Shown in pieces: positions 29,080-37,508 of a stretch of DNA of 64,000 nt. Source of the stretch: Photorhabdus heterorhabditis (GTDB lineage Bacteria; Pseudomonadota; Gammaproteobacteria; Enterobacterales; Enterobacteriaceae). The notes beneath the pieces were generated by a model that saw only the letters and a list, made by a program, of their open reading frames with translations, had not been told where the DNA came from and searched no databases. Positions within the stretch are counted from its first letter, which is position 1; every line of letters begins with the position of its first letter. The stretch lies in the NCBI RefSeq assembly GCF_018448905.1, contig NZ_RCWA01000001.1:225787-289786 (forward strand). The letters are read 5' to 3'. The position numbers and the translations under genes were made by a program.

Positions 29080-29688
29080 ATGACAGCAAGCTTAATTTTT
29101 TCATTAACAACTTTTTTGTTTATTTCTTCTATTACGCCTGGTCCAAACAACATGTTGCTGACGTCATCGGGGGCTAATTTTGGTGTTATCCGCTCTTTGG
29201 GACTGATATTCGGCATTCTTCTGGGAATGCAGACGATTTTGTATTTGGCAGCATTCGGTATAGCTGCGTTACTATTGGTTTATCCAGCTATTCACACGAT
29301 AATGAAAATTGCGGGTAGCCTCTATTTGCTGTGGTTGGCATGGAAAACGGTAACCGCCAGTTACCGGCGTCTGGATACCAAAGGTAGTGCTGTTATAAAG
29401 CCGGTGCGGTGGTATCAGGGCTGGTTATTACAGTTTCTGAATCCGAAAGCTTGGTTAATGGGATTAGGATCGGTTGGCAGCTACAGTATTGCTGGTGAAC
29501 AGTATCTCTATTCCATCATCGTTATTAGTGGCGCAATGGTATTAATAAGTTTCCTGAGCAGTATCGTATGGGCGGGTTTTGGTTCGTTGATTGGAACATT
29601 ACTTCGTAGTCGTCATGCTTGGTTTATTTTCAATATCATGATGGGAATATTGACGGCAGCTTGTGTGCCATTGATTTGGATTGGGTAA
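29080..29688 (+). CDS. LysE/RhtB family amino-acid exporter
   Basis: A 202-residue, almost wholly hydrophobic protein with about five to six membrane segments. The signature SSITPGPNNMLLTSSGANFG, near residue 17, is diagnostic of the LysE/RhtB superfamily of amino-acid and homoserine-lactone exporters. A family motif also follows at LNPKAWLMGLG. The specific substrate cannot be told from sequence. An AAAGG ribosome binding site precedes the ATG. An IS1595-type element has inserted 41 bases after its stop. Confidence 0.88.
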   Translation: MTASLIFSLTTFLFISSITPGPNNMLLTSSGANFGVIRSLGLIFGILLGMQTILYLAAFGIAALLLVYPAIHTIMKIAGSLYLLWLAWKTVTASYRRLDTKGSAVIKPVRWYQGWLLQFLNPKAWLMGLGSVGSYSIAGEQYLYSIIVISGAMVLISFLSSIVWAGFGSLIGTLLRSRHAWFIFNIMMGILTAACVPLIWIG

Positions 29689-29729
29689 TTCAGGCAGTTA
29701 ATTGCGTTTTTAGTTATAGAAAATTATTT

Positions 29730-30446
29730 GGGGCTGTCCTAGATAGCGATTATGTTTTTCCCTTAACCATTTGTTTTATAAAATATAATTTGTCTTTTAC
29801 ATCCGGTGTATTAAATCTCCACTCACATTCCTTGAGAAAGAGCTCAAAATGTTCCTTTGGTATGCCATTAAATTTACGCATATGACGTTTGGCTTGGTTC
29901 CAAAAGTTCTCTATCCCATTGATAGGGTTTTGACCATTTTTAGCGTCTACAAACTCCGTGCTATGGTTAATTCGATAGTGTTTAAAATCGGACACGTCCA
30001 GCACATCATCGCTGGCAAAATTGTCTGTGTAGACCAGGCTGTCAGGCTTAATTTTCGCCGTGATAATCGGAATCAAGGTATCGGATTTAGCGTTAGGTAT
30101 TAGGCGGGTGTAGACCTTAGCACTTCGCTTGAGAAGCCCGAAAACAGGGACTTTTCCGGCTGAACCTCGCCCGCGTTTTCCCTTACGTTTACCCCCGAAA
30201 CAGCTTTCGTCTATCTCGACTTCACCTTCAAACATGGAGTGTTCATCGACATAATCAGCGATAAGGACTCTGAGGCGGTGAAAATAGTAAGCTGAAGTCG
30301 TTTTGTTGATCCCCACTAACTCAGCCGCAGTGCGAGCTGTAGCCCCTGCCACAAAGAGCTCCTGAAGACGTTTTTGCTTGTATTGGCTAATCCGACTTTT
30401 TCTCATTTGGATATCCTAGGTCAAATAACTTATCTAGGACAGTCCC
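29730..30446 (-). mobile_element. IS1595-family insertion sequence, intact
   Basis: A 717-bp element bounded by 16-base terminal inverted repeats with one mismatch: left GGGGCTGTCCTAGATA at 29730-29745; right, read inward, GGGACTGTCCTAGATA at 30446-30431. It carries one intact transposase gene. The flanking octamers (29722-29729 and 30447-30454) share their central six bases, ATTATT, which could be an 8-bp target duplication, the size usual for IS1595, with drifted ends. It separates a LysE-type exporter from a tauA pseudogene. Confidence 0.88.
29750..30406 (-). CDS. IS1595 family transposase (ISXO2-like)
   Basis: A 218-residue transposase. An N-terminal helix-turn-helix (residues 15-45, GATARTAAELVGINKTTSAYY) precedes an ISXO2-type DDE/DDN domain: D66 in VEIDESCFGGKRKGKRGRG, D128 in VYTDNF, and the INGIENFWNQAKRHMRKFNG segment with the last catalytic residue region. 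It fills the element almost end to end and looks functional. It is the only complete transposase gene in the window. Confidence 0.9.
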   Translation of the reverse strand: MRKSRISQYKQKRLQELFVAGATARTAAELVGINKTTSAYYFHRLRVLIADYVDEHSMFEGEVEIDESCFGGKRKGKRGRGSAGKVPVFGLLKRSAKVYTRLIPNAKSDTLIPIITAKIKPDSLVYTDNFASDDVLDVSDFKHYRINHSTEFVDAKNGQNPINGIENFWNQAKRHMRKFNGIPKEHFELFLKECEWRFNTPDVKDKLYFIKQMVKGKT

Positions 30447-30529
30447 TATTATTCTTTTTTACTTTAGCAAATATCTACAACACTTATTCTGATGTACCTC
30501 GTCTTTAATTTTGACATTGGAGTGTTTAA

Positions 30530-31234
30530 GTGGGTAGATCCGCCCTTGTGGTTTATCTTTTTTTTCTGGCGTTCTTGCTTTTGGTTCCCGTTGTTCAGGC
30601 GAACAGTCAGCAAGTCACGATTGCTTATCAAACTTCACCAGAGCCGGCAAAAGTTGCTCAGTATAACGGCGATTTTGCCCGGCGATCAGGTGCTGATGTT
30701 CAATGGCGGAAATTTGACAGCGGTTCTGCGAGCGTTAGCTTCTGGTGATGTGCAGATAGGCAATATGGGTTCTAGTCCATTAGCGGTTGCTGCCAGCCAG
30801 AAATTGCTGGTAAAAATTTTTCTAATTGCTTCCCAGTTAGGGCAATCGGAAGCACTGATTGTTAATCAAAAACTCACTGAACCTTCTCAGCTTATCGGCA
30901 AACGAATTGCCGTTCCTTTCATTTCTACCGCTCACTACAGCCTGTTGGCTGCATTGCATTACTGGCAGATAGATCCAAGCTGATCAAGATTATTAATTTA
31001 CAACCACCAGCGATTGTTGCTGCATGGAAGCGTGGTGATATTGATGGAGCTTTTGTCTGGTTACCTGTCGTGAATGAATTAGCTGCAACGGGCCGTGTAC
31101 TGACCGATGCAGCATAAATTGCTCAATGGGGAGCGCCAACGCTGGACGTATGGGTTGTCCGTAATGATTTTGCCGAGCAACACACTCTGAGCTGGTTTAA
31201 GATGTTCTTGAAAAGTGTATTGGGTGAAAACTGA
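30530..31234 (+). pseudogene. tauA: tauA, taurine ABC transporter substrate-binding protein, frameshifted and truncated
   Basis: GTG at 30530, preceded by GGAG, opens a signal peptide and VTIAYQTSPEPAKVAQ, clear TauA sequence, up to FDSGS near 30725. A frameshift moves to another frame with RALASGDVQIGNMGSSPLAVAAS and IGKRIAVPFIST, ending at TGA near 30981. A second shift continues in the third frame as INLQPPAIVAAWKRGDIDG, which meets an in-frame TAA near 31116, then WGAPTLDVWVVRNDFAEQ and a stop at 31232. The last third of TauA and tauBCD are missing. The gene is dead but still well preserved in sequence. Confidence 0.88.
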
Positions 31235-31540
31235 TGATATTTGATTTCTCCTTAAATGCGATAGGGACCTTTCCATTCAGATTTAAAAAAATGAGAGAGA
31301 GAGTATAAAGATATCTATCCTGCCAAAGGAAAAAAAGTATCGAAATTACGTTTATATACCAGAAAAATATTCTTCCAGTTACAATAAATATTAACGGAAT
31401 AAAGTTACCTCCTAAAGTAGGTAACTTTTACTTACTTCATAAGATTCACTTGACAGCAAATTAATAGATTGTTAGAAACATTATTACATTTATTTTATAA
31501 ATGAAAATTTATTAATTAAGCCAAACTAAAAGGAATAGAG
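31235..31540. promoter_or_regulatory. Upstream region of the polyamine-type biosynthetic operon
   Basis: This A/T-rich stretch has no gene. A perfect 10-base hairpin at 31401-31428 (AAAGTTACCT, 8-base loop, AGGTAACTTT) is followed by TTACTTACTT. It could end read-through from the left or lie in the operon leader. The operon's promoter must be here or within the next 110 bases. AAAAGGAATAGAG before 31541 provides the ribosome binding site. Confidence 0.45.
31401..31428 (+). terminator. Ten-base perfect hairpin 113 bases before the operon start
   Basis: The stem AAAGTTACCT/AGGTAACTTT encloses an eight-base loop and is followed by T-rich sequence. Either an insulating terminator or a leader structure would fit; sequence alone cannot decide. 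Confidence 0.5.
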
Positions 31541-31927
31541 ATGCTACGTTCTTCCAGTGTTGGTTTTGCTGAGTATTCTTTTCTTGGAACACATGTTTTT
31601 GCTGAGTTCTACGGTGTGGATAAGTATTTACTAAATAATGAAAATGAACTGATAACAATTATGCGTCAGGCAGTAGAAGCTTCTGGAGCTACAATATTAA
31701 ATGTTATTTCCCATAAATTCGATCCTGAAGGAATGACGGCATTACTTTTACTTTCTGAATCTCATGCGTCAATCCATACTTATCCAGATCGTTCTGCAGC
31801 ATTCATAGATATATTTACCTGTGGTAATTGTGATCCTGAGACGTCAGTTTCTGAGCTAAAAAAATTGATGAATCCAGATGGATTAACTTACAAATGTATT
31901 GTTAGAGGAAACAATGAGTATGCTTAA
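31541..31927 (+). CDS. S-adenosylmethionine decarboxylase proenzyme (short, SpeH type)
   Basis: A 128-residue pyruvoyl-dependent SAM decarboxylase of the small Bacillus/Thermotoga type, not the long E. coli SpeD type. It makes decarboxylated SAM, the aminopropyl donor. The self-cleavage site is intact: Glu73-Ser74 with H79 and C94, spaced exactly as Ser63, His68 and Cys83 of the Thermotoga enzyme. It is the first gene of the operon and overlaps the next gene by 14 bases. A short-type enzyme in an enteric suggests acquisition by transfer together with the cluster, as a dedicated pathway copy. Confidence 0.92.
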   Translation: MLRSSSVGFAEYSFLGTHVFAEFYGVDKYLLNNENELITIMRQAVEASGATILNVISHKFDPEGMTALLLLSESHASIHTYPDRSAAFIDIFTCGNCDPETSVSELKKLMNPDGLTYKCIVRGNNEYA

Positions 31928-32780
31928 TAAAATTTTTGAGCCAATTGGTAACGGTGTTCAACGAGTTTGGGATTTGGAAAAAGTAATTTATCACAAACAT
32001 ACACCTTTCCAAGAAATGATAATTGCTAAGACCGCTCAAGGCATAAGTCTTTTTTGCAATAATGAAAGGCAAAGTGTTGAGGAATCTCAAATTATTTATC
32101 ATGAAGGACAAATTATCCCAGCAGCCTTGTTTTGTGGAAAAATAGATAAAGTGCTAATTGTAGGATCCAGTGAAGGTGTTATCAGTCAAATGGCCGTTGA
32201 ATTGGGGGCGAAAAAAGTAGTACATGTTGATATTGACAAGGAGTGCGTTGCTGCCTGTGCCAAATATCTTCCTTATGGTTATAGTCCGAACGATGTAAAA
32301 ACAGCATTAGAAAAAGATGGTCCTATCGAACTAATTATTGGAGACGGTTACCAATATATAGATGATGCCATAGAAAAAAATGAGAAATACGATATTGTTG
32401 TGCTGGACTTGCCTGACGAACAATATGAAATGGCACAACAAAATCGACTATATAGTATTAAGTTTAACAAAAAGATTGCTAAAATACTAACGCCAGAAGG
32501 TGTATTTATTTCACAAGCAGGGTGCTCAACTTATTGGAGAAATGAAACTCTAAAAAAATCAGTTGAAAGATTCAACTCTAGCTTCAAAACTACTGTTTTC
32601 TTTGAAATGGAAGAACAAAATTGGGTATGGTTAATTGGTGCAAATTTTCCCTGTGATGACATATCAGGGAGAATGTCTAAAAAACTCGAAAAATTATCTT
32701 ATCAGCCCAAGTTTATTGATAAGATGTCGATACTGAAATCTACAATCATACCGGTTTCCCTACGTAATAGTCAGGAGTGA
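31914..32780 (+). CDS. Spermidine-synthase-like aminopropyltransferase
   Basis: A 288-residue protein with the spermidine synthase fold: an N-terminal beta segment (about 1-70) and a Rossmann domain with VLIVGSSEGVISQMAV (SAM-type binding), an acidic HVDIDKEC, and IGDGYQYI. The substrate-site motif reads DLPDE followed by RLYSIKF, close to the DLPDP-type variants rather than the DSTDP of E. coli SpeE, so the acceptor amine may not be putrescine. ATG at 31914 is preceded by AGAGGA and overlaps the SAM decarboxylase gene. It presumably uses the donor made by that enzyme. Confidence 0.85.
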   Translation: MSMLNKIFEPIGNGVQRVWDLEKVIYHKHTPFQEMIIAKTAQGISLFCNNERQSVEESQIIYHEGQIIPAALFCGKIDKVLIVGSSEGVISQMAVELGAKKVVHVDIDKECVAACAKYLPYGYSPNDVKTALEKDGPIELIIGDGYQYIDDAIEKNEKYDIVVLDLPDEQYEMAQQNRLYSIKFNKKIAKILTPEGVFISQAGCSTYWRNETLKKSVERFNSSFKTTVFFEMEEQNWVWLIGANFPCDDISGRMSKKLEKLSYQPKFIDKMSILKSTIIPVSLRNSQE

Positions 32781-32783
32781 AGT

Positions 32784-33884
32784 ATGCAATTTCAACAGGA
32801 AGAGCCTTGTTATTATTCTAATCAAAGCAGCCCAGTGGAAGTCTATACAGAATGGGATCCTTTAGAAGAAGTAATCGTAGGAATTATTGACGACATTCGT
32901 ATTCCTGAATGGGATCTTGGTTTAGATGCAGTGATTCCGAAAAAATCCAAAAGTTTTTTTAAGCAAAATGCTGGAAAGCGCTTTCCAAAAGAGTTACTTG
33001 CACTAGCTAAAAAAGAGGTAGATATACTTGCTGATATTCTACGAAGTGAGGGTGTACGGGTAAGGAGACCTAATAAAGTTAATCACCATCAAACAATCAT
33101 GACTCCTCATTTTACTACTGGTGGAGGGTTTTATTCAGCTATGCCAAGAGACTGCCTTTTTGCTATTGGGAAGAAAATTATTGAAGTTCCTATGGCATGG
33201 CGTAGTCGCTATTTTGAAACTTTTGCCTTTAGAGAAATACTTAATGACTATTTCAGTAAAGGAGCTGAGTGGTTTGCTGCGCCGAAGCCAATGCTTAAAG
33301 ATAGTCTGTGGCACCCTAACCATGACTGCGAACAAGAAGTTCGCTTTAAGTCTGTTATAAATGAGCTTGAACCAATATTTGATGCGGCTGACTTTATGAA
33401 AATAGGGCGTGATATCATAGGGCAGCGCAGTCACGTAACTAACAATAAAGGCATAGAATGGTTGAGAAGGTTATTGGGAAAAGATTACCGAATTCATATT
33501 TATGAGTTTGATGACTCCTCACCTATGCACATTGATACTACGATTTTACCTTTGGCCCCAGGCCGTGTACTGATTAATAAAGCATGGGTTTCAAAGGTTC
33601 CTGCTCTCTTCCGAGATTGGGAAATCCTGACACCTCCCCCCTCAACTCTTAATGATGCTCATCCACTCTTCATGACATCAAAATGGATACATACAAATGT
33701 TCTGATGCTGGATGAAAAGACAGTTATTGTTGAGCAGGATGAAGAATTTCTGAAGGCAGCATTCCACAAATGGGGGTTCAAAACCATCCTCTGCCCATTT
33801 AAACATTTCCAAACTTTTGGTGGCTCATTTCATTGTGCAACTCTGGATGTCAAACGTAGTGGGAGTTTGAAAAGTTATGTCTAA
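32784..33884 (+). CDS. Arginine:glycine-type amidinotransferase
   Basis: A 366-residue member of the amidinotransferase family (AGAT, StrB1 and AmtA types), which moves the amidino group from arginine to an amine. The catalytic set is visible: D210 in IGRDIIGQRSHVTN, H249 in SPMHIDTTILPL, and Cys351 in FGGSFHCATLDVKRSG. In a polyamine cluster the acceptor is more likely a primary amine of a diamine, polyamine or omega-amino acid than glycine; that is inference. It starts 3 bases after the aminopropyltransferase stop and overlaps the next gene by 8 bases. Confidence 0.9.
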   Translation: MQFQQEEPCYYSNQSSPVEVYTEWDPLEEVIVGIIDDIRIPEWDLGLDAVIPKKSKSFFKQNAGKRFPKELLALAKKEVDILADILRSEGVRVRRPNKVNHHQTIMTPHFTTGGGFYSAMPRDCLFAIGKKIIEVPMAWRSRYFETFAFREILNDYFSKGAEWFAAPKPMLKDSLWHPNHDCEQEVRFKSVINELEPIFDAADFMKIGRDIIGQRSHVTNNKGIEWLRRLLGKDYRIHIYEFDDSSPMHIDTTILPLAPGRVLINKAWVSKVPALFRDWEILTPPPSTLNDAHPLFMTSKWIHTNVLMLDEKTVIVEQDEEFLKAAFHKWGFKTILCPFKHFQTFGGSFHCATLDVKRSGSLKSYV

Positions 33885-35265
33885 TGTTTATGACGTGAAG
33901 CAAGCTCATTGTAACATCCAATCTATTATAAACTATTCTCAAGTTGAACCACTCGGTGTAGAAAGCATTGAGAGGCAAACTGGAATGAGAGTACTGTGGG
34001 AAAGAGAATATTCTATGTTTTCCCAGCGCTTGACCCTTGATCAGGGAATTTTGGAACAATGGAAGTTAAAAAAACTACGGTCTTTGGTTGACTGGGCTTT
34101 TATTACCTCACCTTATTATCGTGACAAATATCAAAAACATGGCTACGAACTTGGCGCTATTCGTTCTTTTAAGGATTTTGAACAGTTACCAGTGATAACC
34201 AAAGACGATGTAATTAATAATTTCCCGCTGGGTATGCCTTCTCAGCAGTATGATCCGGAAAAATGTCGCTGGATGAGCAGTTCTGGCTCGTCAGGAAAAC
34301 AGGTGCAAATCATCTTGCCGCAAAAGCGTGCGAATTTGGACATATTATTTAAGTATCGTATGTTTGAGTTTATGTCGGGTAAGAAAATAGATCCGGCTCG
34401 CTGGATTTATAATATTCATTATTGCATGTGGTGGCATAGCTCGGTTCTTGGCAAATACCGTGTTTTTACTTTAAGCCAAGACTGCCCGGAATTTTATGCC
34501 TTGAAGCATATAAAAGCTATGCGTCCTCAGATTATATCATCCATTGGCAGCTATCTTGGAAAATTGGCAGCGCTGGGTGAACGATTAGATATATATGGTG
34601 TAGAACTAATTTCGACAAATTCAGAAACAACTACTCAGGAAGAGCGCTATCGCTATGAGGCGATCTTCAAAGTACCAGTACGTGACGAGTATTCTTCCGA
34701 AGAGCTTGACATCATGGCGATGCAATGTGTGGATAAGCATTATCATCTTGTTGAGGACGATGTACACCTTGAGGTGATTAACCGCGATGCTCAAGGGGTT
34801 GGCGATATTATAGGTACCGATTTGTGGAACGATGCTATGCCGATGATCCGTTATCAGCAAGGTGACTTATGTGAGCTTGATGATAGTCGAGAAGTATGTT
34901 CATGCGGCAGTCATTTTAGGAAAATCAGAAAGCTACATGGCCGTGCTGATCAGGGGTTAACCACCTTACATGGGAATACAATATCTCCCGGAAGTATTCT
35001 GGACGCAGTAGAGCGTTTTTTCTGTCGGGATGAGGCTAACATTGCTGAGTTTCGCGTGGTACAACTAGCTCCAGATCGTATAAATGTACTTTATGTGATC
35101 AAAAACGATTCTGTACAGCATGATGCCGGAATTTTTGACGCATTTCAGCATCATTTGAGCAATTTATTTTCCCATAAAGTTTATGTTCATCCAATTCGAA
35201 TGGAGCAGATCCCTAGGGAAAAAAGTTATAAAAGAAGGACGGTTATCAACAAATGCAAGACGTAA
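33877..35265 (+). CDS. PaaK-like AMP-forming ligase (phenylacetate-CoA ligase family)
   Basis: A 462-residue adenylate-forming enzyme of the PaaK/CapK-like group. Visible: the phosphate-binding SSSGSSGK at 134-141, DEYSSEE in the acyl-adenylate region, and YQQGDLCELDDS with an Asp for the ribose. A CSCG pair follows. It would activate a carboxylic acid as acyl-AMP, possibly as CoA ester; the acid is unknown. The last residues include KSYKRRTVINK, resembling the family's C-terminal Lys region. It overlaps both neighbours (8 and 13 bases), pointing to coupled translation. Confidence 0.82.
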   Translation: MSNVYDVKQAHCNIQSIINYSQVEPLGVESIERQTGMRVLWEREYSMFSQRLTLDQGILEQWKLKKLRSLVDWAFITSPYYRDKYQKHGYELGAIRSFKDFEQLPVITKDDVINNFPLGMPSQQYDPEKCRWMSSSGSSGKQVQIILPQKRANLDILFKYRMFEFMSGKKIDPARWIYNIHYCMWWHSSVLGKYRVFTLSQDCPEFYALKHIKAMRPQIISSIGSYLGKLAALGERLDIYGVELISTNSETTTQEERYRYEAIFKVPVRDEYSSEELDIMAMQCVDKHYHLVEDDVHLEVINRDAQGVGDIIGTDLWNDAMPMIRYQQGDLCELDDSREVCSCGSHFRKIRKLHGRADQGLTTLHGNTISPGSILDAVERFFCRDEANIAEFRVVQLAPDRINVLYVIKNDSVQHDAGIFDAFQHHLSNLFSHKVYVHPIRMEQIPREKSYKRRTVINKCKT

Positions 35266-36488
35266 CATTAAATACAATCCTGATTGTTTCCTGTGAACCG
35301 GACATAATGGAAAAAACTACCGAGTTGGCAGCACAATTTGCGCTGTCAGATATCCGTTTTGTTTTTCTTATAGAGGATTTTACCCACACTACGCATAATT
35401 ATCGAAGTGAAGAACACTATATAGTGCGTGATTTTTCTGTACATTCTGATGTTATGGATGCTATTGATAAGATTATTATTCGTCATGAAGTATCAGCCGT
35501 AATTTCCAGCGATGAATTCTCTGTTTTCGTTGCCGCCAGTGCGAGGGAGAAGATGAAAATACCTGGAATGACATGCACTCAAGCCAGGAGATTTCGTGAT
35601 AAAAAAATGATGAAGCAAGTGGCTGAACAGGGAGGAATTGCTACTCCAAAGGAGTTTACTCTTGATAATATCAGGGATGACAGCACGATTTTCCCTATAG
35701 TGATAAAACCGCGCTCTCTGGCGGGGTCGGTTGGTGTTGAAATTATTGCTACTGCTGAATGCCTTGTCAACTTAACATCCCCTTGGAATGACAGCTACCA
35801 TGATATGGATGCGGGGCAGTTTATTATTGAGAAATACAACCCACAGGATATTTTCCATATTGACTGTATAGTTTTATCCGGCCGCATTAACTTCATTTCG
35901 GTAAGCGAATATCAAGGCAAACCTATTGACTTTCTACAAGGACAGCCACTAGGAAGCTTCTCGGTAGAAGAAAGTTACATAGAGAAATATTGGCACCCTT
36001 TTACAGAGAGAGTGCTTTCAGCATTTGTTGCTCCAGATGGAGTTTATCACATTGAGGCCTTTGGCAATTCAGGTAATGTCCCTGAATTGCTTGAAATAGC
36101 ATATAGGCCCGGAGGAGCGGGGATTGTTGACATTATTCAGAAAGTTTATGGATTGGATCTTCGTCTGATTCATTTAGCTGCTCAACTTGGGATTATTAAC
36201 GGGATAAATTACCAATCAAGAGCAGATGCGTTTGCATACCTTATTTTCCCTAAAGAACACACAGCTGTAGAGACTAAGTTTGTGACTGACCTCATTTTGC
36301 CCAACTTGGAAAGTTTACCGACTTTGATTAAATATATGATCCCCTCAGTGGGCGATGTTGCCACAGGAGAATTCTATTGCCACAAAGATTGCCTAGGTAT
36401 GTTCATTTTTAGTGGGAATCGGGAAATGGTCTATCAAGATTTTCAATGTGTGATTAATAATTACATAGTACAAACAGGATTTAAATGA
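35253..36488 (+). CDS. ATP-grasp carboxylate-amine ligase
   Basis: A 411-residue ATP-grasp protein of the type that joins amino acids or acids to amines (carnosine synthase / BtrJ-like). Residues 1-110 form a pre-ATP-grasp Rossmann-like part. K152 in VIKPRSLAGSVG and the E-x-x-x-R-x-G-G motif at 281-288 (EIAYRPGG) mark the ATP and Mg site. The acyl phosphate mechanism would form an amide or peptide bond in the product. It ends in TGA placed immediately before the ATG of the ABC ATPase gene. Substrates are unknown. Confidence 0.85.
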   Translation: MQDVTLNTILIVSCEPDIMEKTTELAAQFALSDIRFVFLIEDFTHTTHNYRSEEHYIVRDFSVHSDVMDAIDKIIIRHEVSAVISSDEFSVFVAASAREKMKIPGMTCTQARRFRDKKMMKQVAEQGGIATPKEFTLDNIRDDSTIFPIVIKPRSLAGSVGVEIIATAECLVNLTSPWNDSYHDMDAGQFIIEKYNPQDIFHIDCIVLSGRINFISVSEYQGKPIDFLQGQPLGSFSVEESYIEKYWHPFTERVLSAFVAPDGVYHIEAFGNSGNVPELLEIAYRPGGAGIVDIIQKVYGLDLRLIHLAAQLGIINGINYQSRADAFAYLIFPKEHTAVETKFVTDLILPNLESLPTLIKYMIPSVGDVATGEFYCHKDCLGMFIFSGNREMVYQDFQCVINNYIVQTGFK

Positions 36489-37508
36489 ATGAATAGCCCT
36501 CTTATCGAAGTTAATAACGTTTCGAAAATATATCGGTCAAAAGAAAGTGGCTATGGCGTAAAGGAGAAATTAATTGGGATTTTTAAACCAACTTTTAGTG
36601 ATTATCAAGCATTAAGCGACATTAGCTTTACCCTATTAGCGGGGAAATCGTTGGCTATACTTGGTCCAAATGGTGCTGGTAAATCAAGCTTGATAAAAAT
36701 TCTTGCCGGAGTGCAGGCTCCTGATCAAGGAAAAGTTAGCGTATTGGGAGTGGATCCTTATAAAGTAAAAGGAAAATTATTTAGGCAACTGGGTGTTGTC
36801 TTTGGTCATAAGAATTGTTTGTGGTGGGATTTACCATTAATAAATAGCTTAGATATGGTTAGTAAAATTTACCGTATTGAAAGTTATTCATTCAAAAAAG
36901 AACAAGCTAAGATTTTTGAGTTGCTAAACATCCACCATATTATTAATAAGCCTGTTCGTCTTTTAAGTTTGGGGGAAAGAGTTAAGGGAGAATTGGCTTT
37001 TAATCTGCTTTTTAAACCTCGTGTTCTCTTTCTTGATGAACCAACCATTGGGTTAGATATCAATGCTAAACATGAGATCCGCGAATTGTTGAGCACACTC
37101 AAAAGTGAAGATAATATAGGTTTTATTATCACTAGCCATGATATGGGAGATATTGAGGGATATGTGGATAACATCTCCTTGTTACACCGAGGAAAACAAA
37201 AATTTTACGGGGATCTTGCCTCACTTAAAACAATTTCTACTCCATTAATAAAAGTGAATATTAACTGTGATAGTAAAACACAGGCTAAGGCTCTGATTGA
37301 AAAAGTAACATCACTCTCTATAAGATCAGGAGTTTTAATTGAGCACATCCGATTCAATGAAGAAGCAGAAGATGTTGAGATCTCAGTTTCGCAAGATCAA
37401 TATACCATATTTATTAAAGCATTAGTTGTAGATGTTCAGTGTGCTTTTTCGGTTTCAACCCCATCATTGGAGGAGATACTACGTGCACGATTTAAAGAAT
37501 TTTCATAA
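36489..37508 (+). CDS. ABC transporter ATP-binding protein
   Basis: A 339-residue ABC ATPase of the drug/natural-product exporter type. Walker A GPNGAGKSS, a slightly divergent signature LSLGERVKGEL, Walker B VLFLDEPTIGLD and the switch His in TSHDM are all present. A C-terminal extension of about 100 residues follows, as in ATPases serving ABC-2 permease pairs. It overlaps the first permease gene by 26 bases. With the two permeases it forms the likely exporter of the cluster product. Confidence 0.93.
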   Translation: MNSPLIEVNNVSKIYRSKESGYGVKEKLIGIFKPTFSDYQALSDISFTLLAGKSLAILGPNGAGKSSLIKILAGVQAPDQGKVSVLGVDPYKVKGKLFRQLGVVFGHKNCLWWDLPLINSLDMVSKIYRIESYSFKKEQAKIFELLNIHHIINKPVRLLSLGERVKGELAFNLLFKPRVLFLDEPTIGLDINAKHEIRELLSTLKSEDNIGFIITSHDMGDIEGYVDNISLLHRGKQKFYGDLASLKTISTPLIKVNINCDSKTQAKALIEKVTSLSIRSGVLIEHIRFNEEAEDVEISVSQDQYTIFIKALVVDVQCAFSVSTPSLEEILRARFKEFS

